Below, in pieces: positions 8,806-11,571 of a stretch of DNA of 11,571 bases. Position 1 is the first letter of the stretch. Each line of letters starts with the position of its first letter. The DNA lies in the NCBI GenBank assembly GCA_004335635.1, contig QAXH01004652.1, positions 6,276-17,846 on the forward strand, written 5' to 3'. The notes beneath the pieces are model-generated. The model saw nothing but the letters and a program-made list of their open reading frames with translations, did not search any database and was not told the DNA's origin. Source of the DNA: Chloromonas sp. AAM2. Taxonomy: Eukaryota > Chlorophyta > Chlorophyceae > Chlamydomonadales > Chlamydomonadaceae. Made by a program: the position numbers and the translations under genes.

Positions 8806-8848
8806 CTGGCATAACGTATACAACTAACTGGCATAACGTATACAATCA
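8783..8848. repeat. 22-bp tandem repeat across the stop codon of the YaaW-like gene
   Basis: Three copies of actggcataacgtatacaac plus two bases start at 8783, 8805 and 8827; the third ends in a small rearrangement (aatca for aacta). The first copy encodes the last residues (WHNVYN), and the TAA stop at 8803-8805 spans the junction of copies 1 and 2. As 22 is not a multiple of three, the extra copies lie out of frame in the 3' UTR. Confidence 0.95.
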
Positions 8849-9161
8849 AATTGCAGTCCAGTGCTCAAGTGCATACAACTGAATCCACCGGCACTCCATG
8901 TCAGCATCATGCACATGCATACGGGCGTCAGACAAATACTTCTGGTCGTATTCGGGTGTTGCCAACATCCACCGTCCTGAACAATCCTGCGCAACAAGAG
9001 AAAACACGCAGTGCGTTACTCCCAGCTCCATCCCAGCCAGGTCATCACAGCTGGCTGGACAGCACCCAATCTAGCAACTGACAAGCAACGAGTTAGGAAC
9101 TGCTGCTCACTTAAGGACGCCACATCGGCACCTACAGCCTGGCCCGTTGATTTGTTAGCAG

Positions 9162-9340
9162 GCAAGTGTTGCACTCGTTATCATCGATACAATCCTTTTC
9201 GCTTACAGAGGTTTCGTGGCTTGGGATTACATGATTACACCTGCCCAGGCTCGTGACACAGAAGCTGCCTTAGTCGTGACCAGACCTGTGACTGGGAGGG
9301 AGGAACACCCACACATCACATGGTACCACATTACATGTCA
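9162..9340 (+). CDS. Candidate exon of an unidentified, possibly membrane protein
   Basis: After an acceptor-like gatttgttagcag, one frame stays open for 59 codons and ends at a good donor, TGTCA|GTAAGC (9340/9341). It begins ASVALVIIDTILFAYRGFVA, a hydrophobic run long enough for one membrane span, and continues with a polar part (TPAQARDTEAALVV, then TGREEHPHITWYH). I cannot match it to a family. No convincing upstream exon with a start codon was found. Most other lengthy frames in this part of the window are less protein-like in composition, but chance remains a real possibility. Confidence 0.25.
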
Positions 9341-9459
9341 GTAAGCAGGTTATGCAACCAGTACTTTGTGTTGTTCTGCGCTAGAACTTCGTAGCTCCAA
9401 GTTGTTGTGCCTTGGTAAAGCTGGCGTGAGCCTGGCAGGGCACAAGGCAAACGCATGAC

Positions 9460-9585
9460 TGGCCAGTTCTGGGACAAGCCTTGTGGTCGGAATGACAACT
9501 GCTGTATGTCGTAGTTACTGGGTGATTGTCATCGGGTGTGTGTACAAAAAAAGAAGTTTGCCAGTTCTGGGACAAGTTCTTGACC
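9460..9585. repeat. Dispersed repeat, copies 2 and 3 about 100 bp apart
   Basis: Copy 2 is tggccagttctgggacaag at 9460-9478, followed by ccttgtgg. Copy 3 is tgccagttctgggacaagtt at 9559-9578, preceded by an A-run with gaag and followed by cttg. The first of them resembles copy 1 (4602-4620) downstream (cttgtgg), the second resembles it upstream (A-run) and downstream (ttcttg). The direct-repeat layout with a spacing of 99 bp could reflect the ends of a short element or a local duplication. Confidence 0.6.
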
Positions 9586-11571
9586 AGTGGTAGTGCTCTT
9601 CTATTGGGTCTGATGTGTCTGTGTGCGAGTGAACGAGTTGATTTGTCGGTGAAGTGTGGGGTATGTCCATCGCGAAGGACACATCTGCTTGACTGTGATC
9701 TCAAAAGAGGTTTTGGTGTCAGTGTGGGTGACACTCATCTGTGTTCACTGGCAGTACGTGCAGGTGAGCATCATGTTGTGACAAATGCGATGGTGACAAT
9801 AATATGACCGAGCTGTTCATGTACAAGCAGGCTAGCTTAGAACGCTAAGATTTTGCTTTAATTTGATCTTGGAAACAGGCCAGGCGTGCCGACTATGAAC
9901 AGCCCAACATATGGTCTTGTGCCCTATGAACATGAATGATCATGTCAGGTCATGTTTTGCAGTGTCATCTTTTGTGATGACGTGTACCAAGTGCCGTTGC
10001 TGGCTGCAGAGGTTTATGGCAGATGTGCAGCAAGCGCTCAACGTGTAGTGAGTTGACCTACACAGCTTAATGAACCTGACATGTCAATTACCCGGTGAGC
10101 TGGTCTGATTGTTCAGACGGTGGCGATACACACGTTTGATTGCATGTTTGATCACGGCCGTGACTGTCTATGGCGGCGTCGTTGCGCCGTCCCGTTATCA
10201 ACGCCAACCACATTGGCCTTCCGCACCTCCGTTGGTTTCTTTCGTTCGTTGCCTACTTACTTACTATGCCCGTAAGCCGCTGATGATTTTGGTTTGGCCC
10301 TGAGGCAAGCATGGCGTGAACACACAGCTTGGGTTTGCATGGCGCGGCAGTCACTCAGCCCTTGGTCATTGCATGGGGCCTGAACGCATGGCTTGGCTCC
10401 TGCTCTGCATGTGTGGCAGCTTTCCAGGGTTTTTCCTTGAACTTGGCTGTCAGTGTCCGGACGTGCACGCAGTTATTTGAGATGTTCAGTTCACGTGACC
10501 GATTGTTGGACTTTGTATGGATATACCTGACGCCTGCATGAACATTCACCCACTTTTAGCTTACTCGTGAGGACCTTGTCGCTACAGCACAATTGTACCT
10601 GCTGTTACGCAGCCGAACACAACTGTCTGGTCCGTTGATTACCAGGGTTGGGCAGAGTTAAGCGGTCTAGACAGCGACCAGTCTGATAGTATAACAGAGT
10701 CTATGATGGCCCCTTTTTTTGCGCGCTTGGCCTTGGATGCATGTTTGTTGGAATCAACGACTTGACGTGGACGTCGCTCAGGACACTTCTGGCATCGTGA
10801 GTACTAGCTTGGGTTGGAGTGGCAGAGCCTTGATGTGCATGGCTATACAGTTATTGATTTCACACTGTGCCATCACAGAGAGCAGACTGGCTGTAAGCAG
10901 TGCAGGCTCCGACTCAGCTTGGTGTACTGCAGGCATATTCAGACTGTCTGCAAGGGGATGGCCTTTGATCAGGAGACGTGAGATAGAGAAGAAGGATGAC
11001 AAACTTGTGTCAGGAAACATCTGTCAAGGAAAGTGGCTGGTCACAAGCAGTGAGGGACTCCAACGCGTCTAACCTGCATGTGAAGGGGATCATGACACAC
11101 TGCGATAGGAGTGGCGCAGCCTTGCTCTTTGAGGCCTCCTAGCCCTGCCTGGTCACACTAGTCACTTAAAGGGCTCACTCACAAGAAACAACAAAGGGGG
11201 GCGCATAAAGGCGAGAGCTGATGCTCTTGCACTGGTGCTGCACCTCAGTGGGATGATGATGCAGTTGCGCTGGAGTGGGAGGAGGACGCTGCAGTACATT
11301 GTGTACTGGCTGCAAGCTGTACAAGCACTACCCTATGAATGACGCTGCTCAGTTACACGTGCACTGGTGATGCAGGTCCTGCTTCAGTGCTCACGAGTAC
11401 AAGGAGAAAACCCACGTTTGTTTGATTGATTGATTTGTTACATCAGGGAAGCCGTCAAAGGACACGGGACGGATTGTGTACCGCCCTGACCTACCCTGAG
11501 CAAGAAAGGAGAAGGAAGGCAGGAACAAAGGCAGAAATTAGCCCAAAGGCAGAAAAGGCAGGGACGAACAA

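Larger units (their letters stand above)
8849..11571. other. Region without an identifiable gene
   Basis: No protein family could be recognised on either strand in these 2.7 kb. Several short open stretches have splice-like borders. On the plus strand they are 9162-9340, 9963-10047, 10698-10796 and 10933-10977. On the minus strand they are 8986-8846 (acceptor gttgcgcag, ends in TGA) and 11495 leftwards (GRYTIRPVSFDGFPD after a long pyrimidine tract). Because both strands yield such stretches, they cannot be told from chance without transcripts. A plus-strand open stretch ending KPSKDTGRIVYRPDLP-stop (to 11499) overlaps the minus-strand one. The last 75 bases are purine-rich with repeated aaggcag units. 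Confidence 0.5.

Noticed and set aside
8846..8986. Terminal exon of a convergent minus-strand gene (ends RWIQLYALEHWTAI)
   Set aside because: The acceptor is good and the frame open, but no phase-compatible upstream exon or family match could be found; kept only as a note in the region entry.
10164..10271. Short plus-strand frame beginning MAASLRRPVINANHIG with a hydrophobic segment and a GTAAGC donor
   Set aside because: An appealing first exon, but two other frames are open over the same bases and no continuation in phase is convincing.
11240..11352. Cysteine-containing frame (TLCTGCKLYKHYP) resembling the second half of a GATA zinc finger
   Set aside because: The first Cys pair and the TPLWR-type loop are absent, no proper donor follows, and any intron to the next open stretch would be only about 25 nt.

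Overview
The window reads as nuclear DNA of a green alga, most likely a chlorophyte of the Chlamydomonadales type. The clues are two intron-rich genes with canonical GT-AG splice sites, a predicted plastid protein of cyanobacterial type, abundant short tandem repeats in introns, a decayed Ty1/copia fragment and a MITE-like insertion. The assignment is inferred from gene content and style; no marker gene fixes the species.

The left third (1-3173) holds the 5' part of a minus-strand gene for an NRDE2-family nuclear RNA-surveillance protein. Four exons join in frame to about 450 N-terminal residues, and the rest of the gene lies off the left edge. The visible end of the gene runs into an AT-rich stretch and a CAGT tetranucleotide array that starts at base 1. 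Intron 1 carries a diverged copy of the first 30-odd bases of exon 2, which could act as a 39-nt frame-neutral cassette exon.

A 466-bp spacer (3174-3639) separates this gene head-to-head from a plus-strand gene (3640-8805). That gene has ten phase-compatible exons encoding about 552 residues. The product is a YaaW/UPF0174-like protein of the cyanobacterial and plastid type, with a likely transit peptide, a C-terminal membrane-associated segment and an acidic tail. Its introns are loaded with insertions: a dispersed 19-bp motif, three minisatellites, telomere-like tracts, a TIR element, a partial exon duplication and a sense-strand copia RNase H remnant. A 22-bp tandem repeat covers the stop codon.

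The right end (8849-11571) has no gene I can name. It contains short open stretches with good splice-like borders on both strands, two more copies of the dispersed motif and a polypurine tail. I record these as candidates only. The two recognised genes have no obvious functional link; their shared spacer is the only visible relation.
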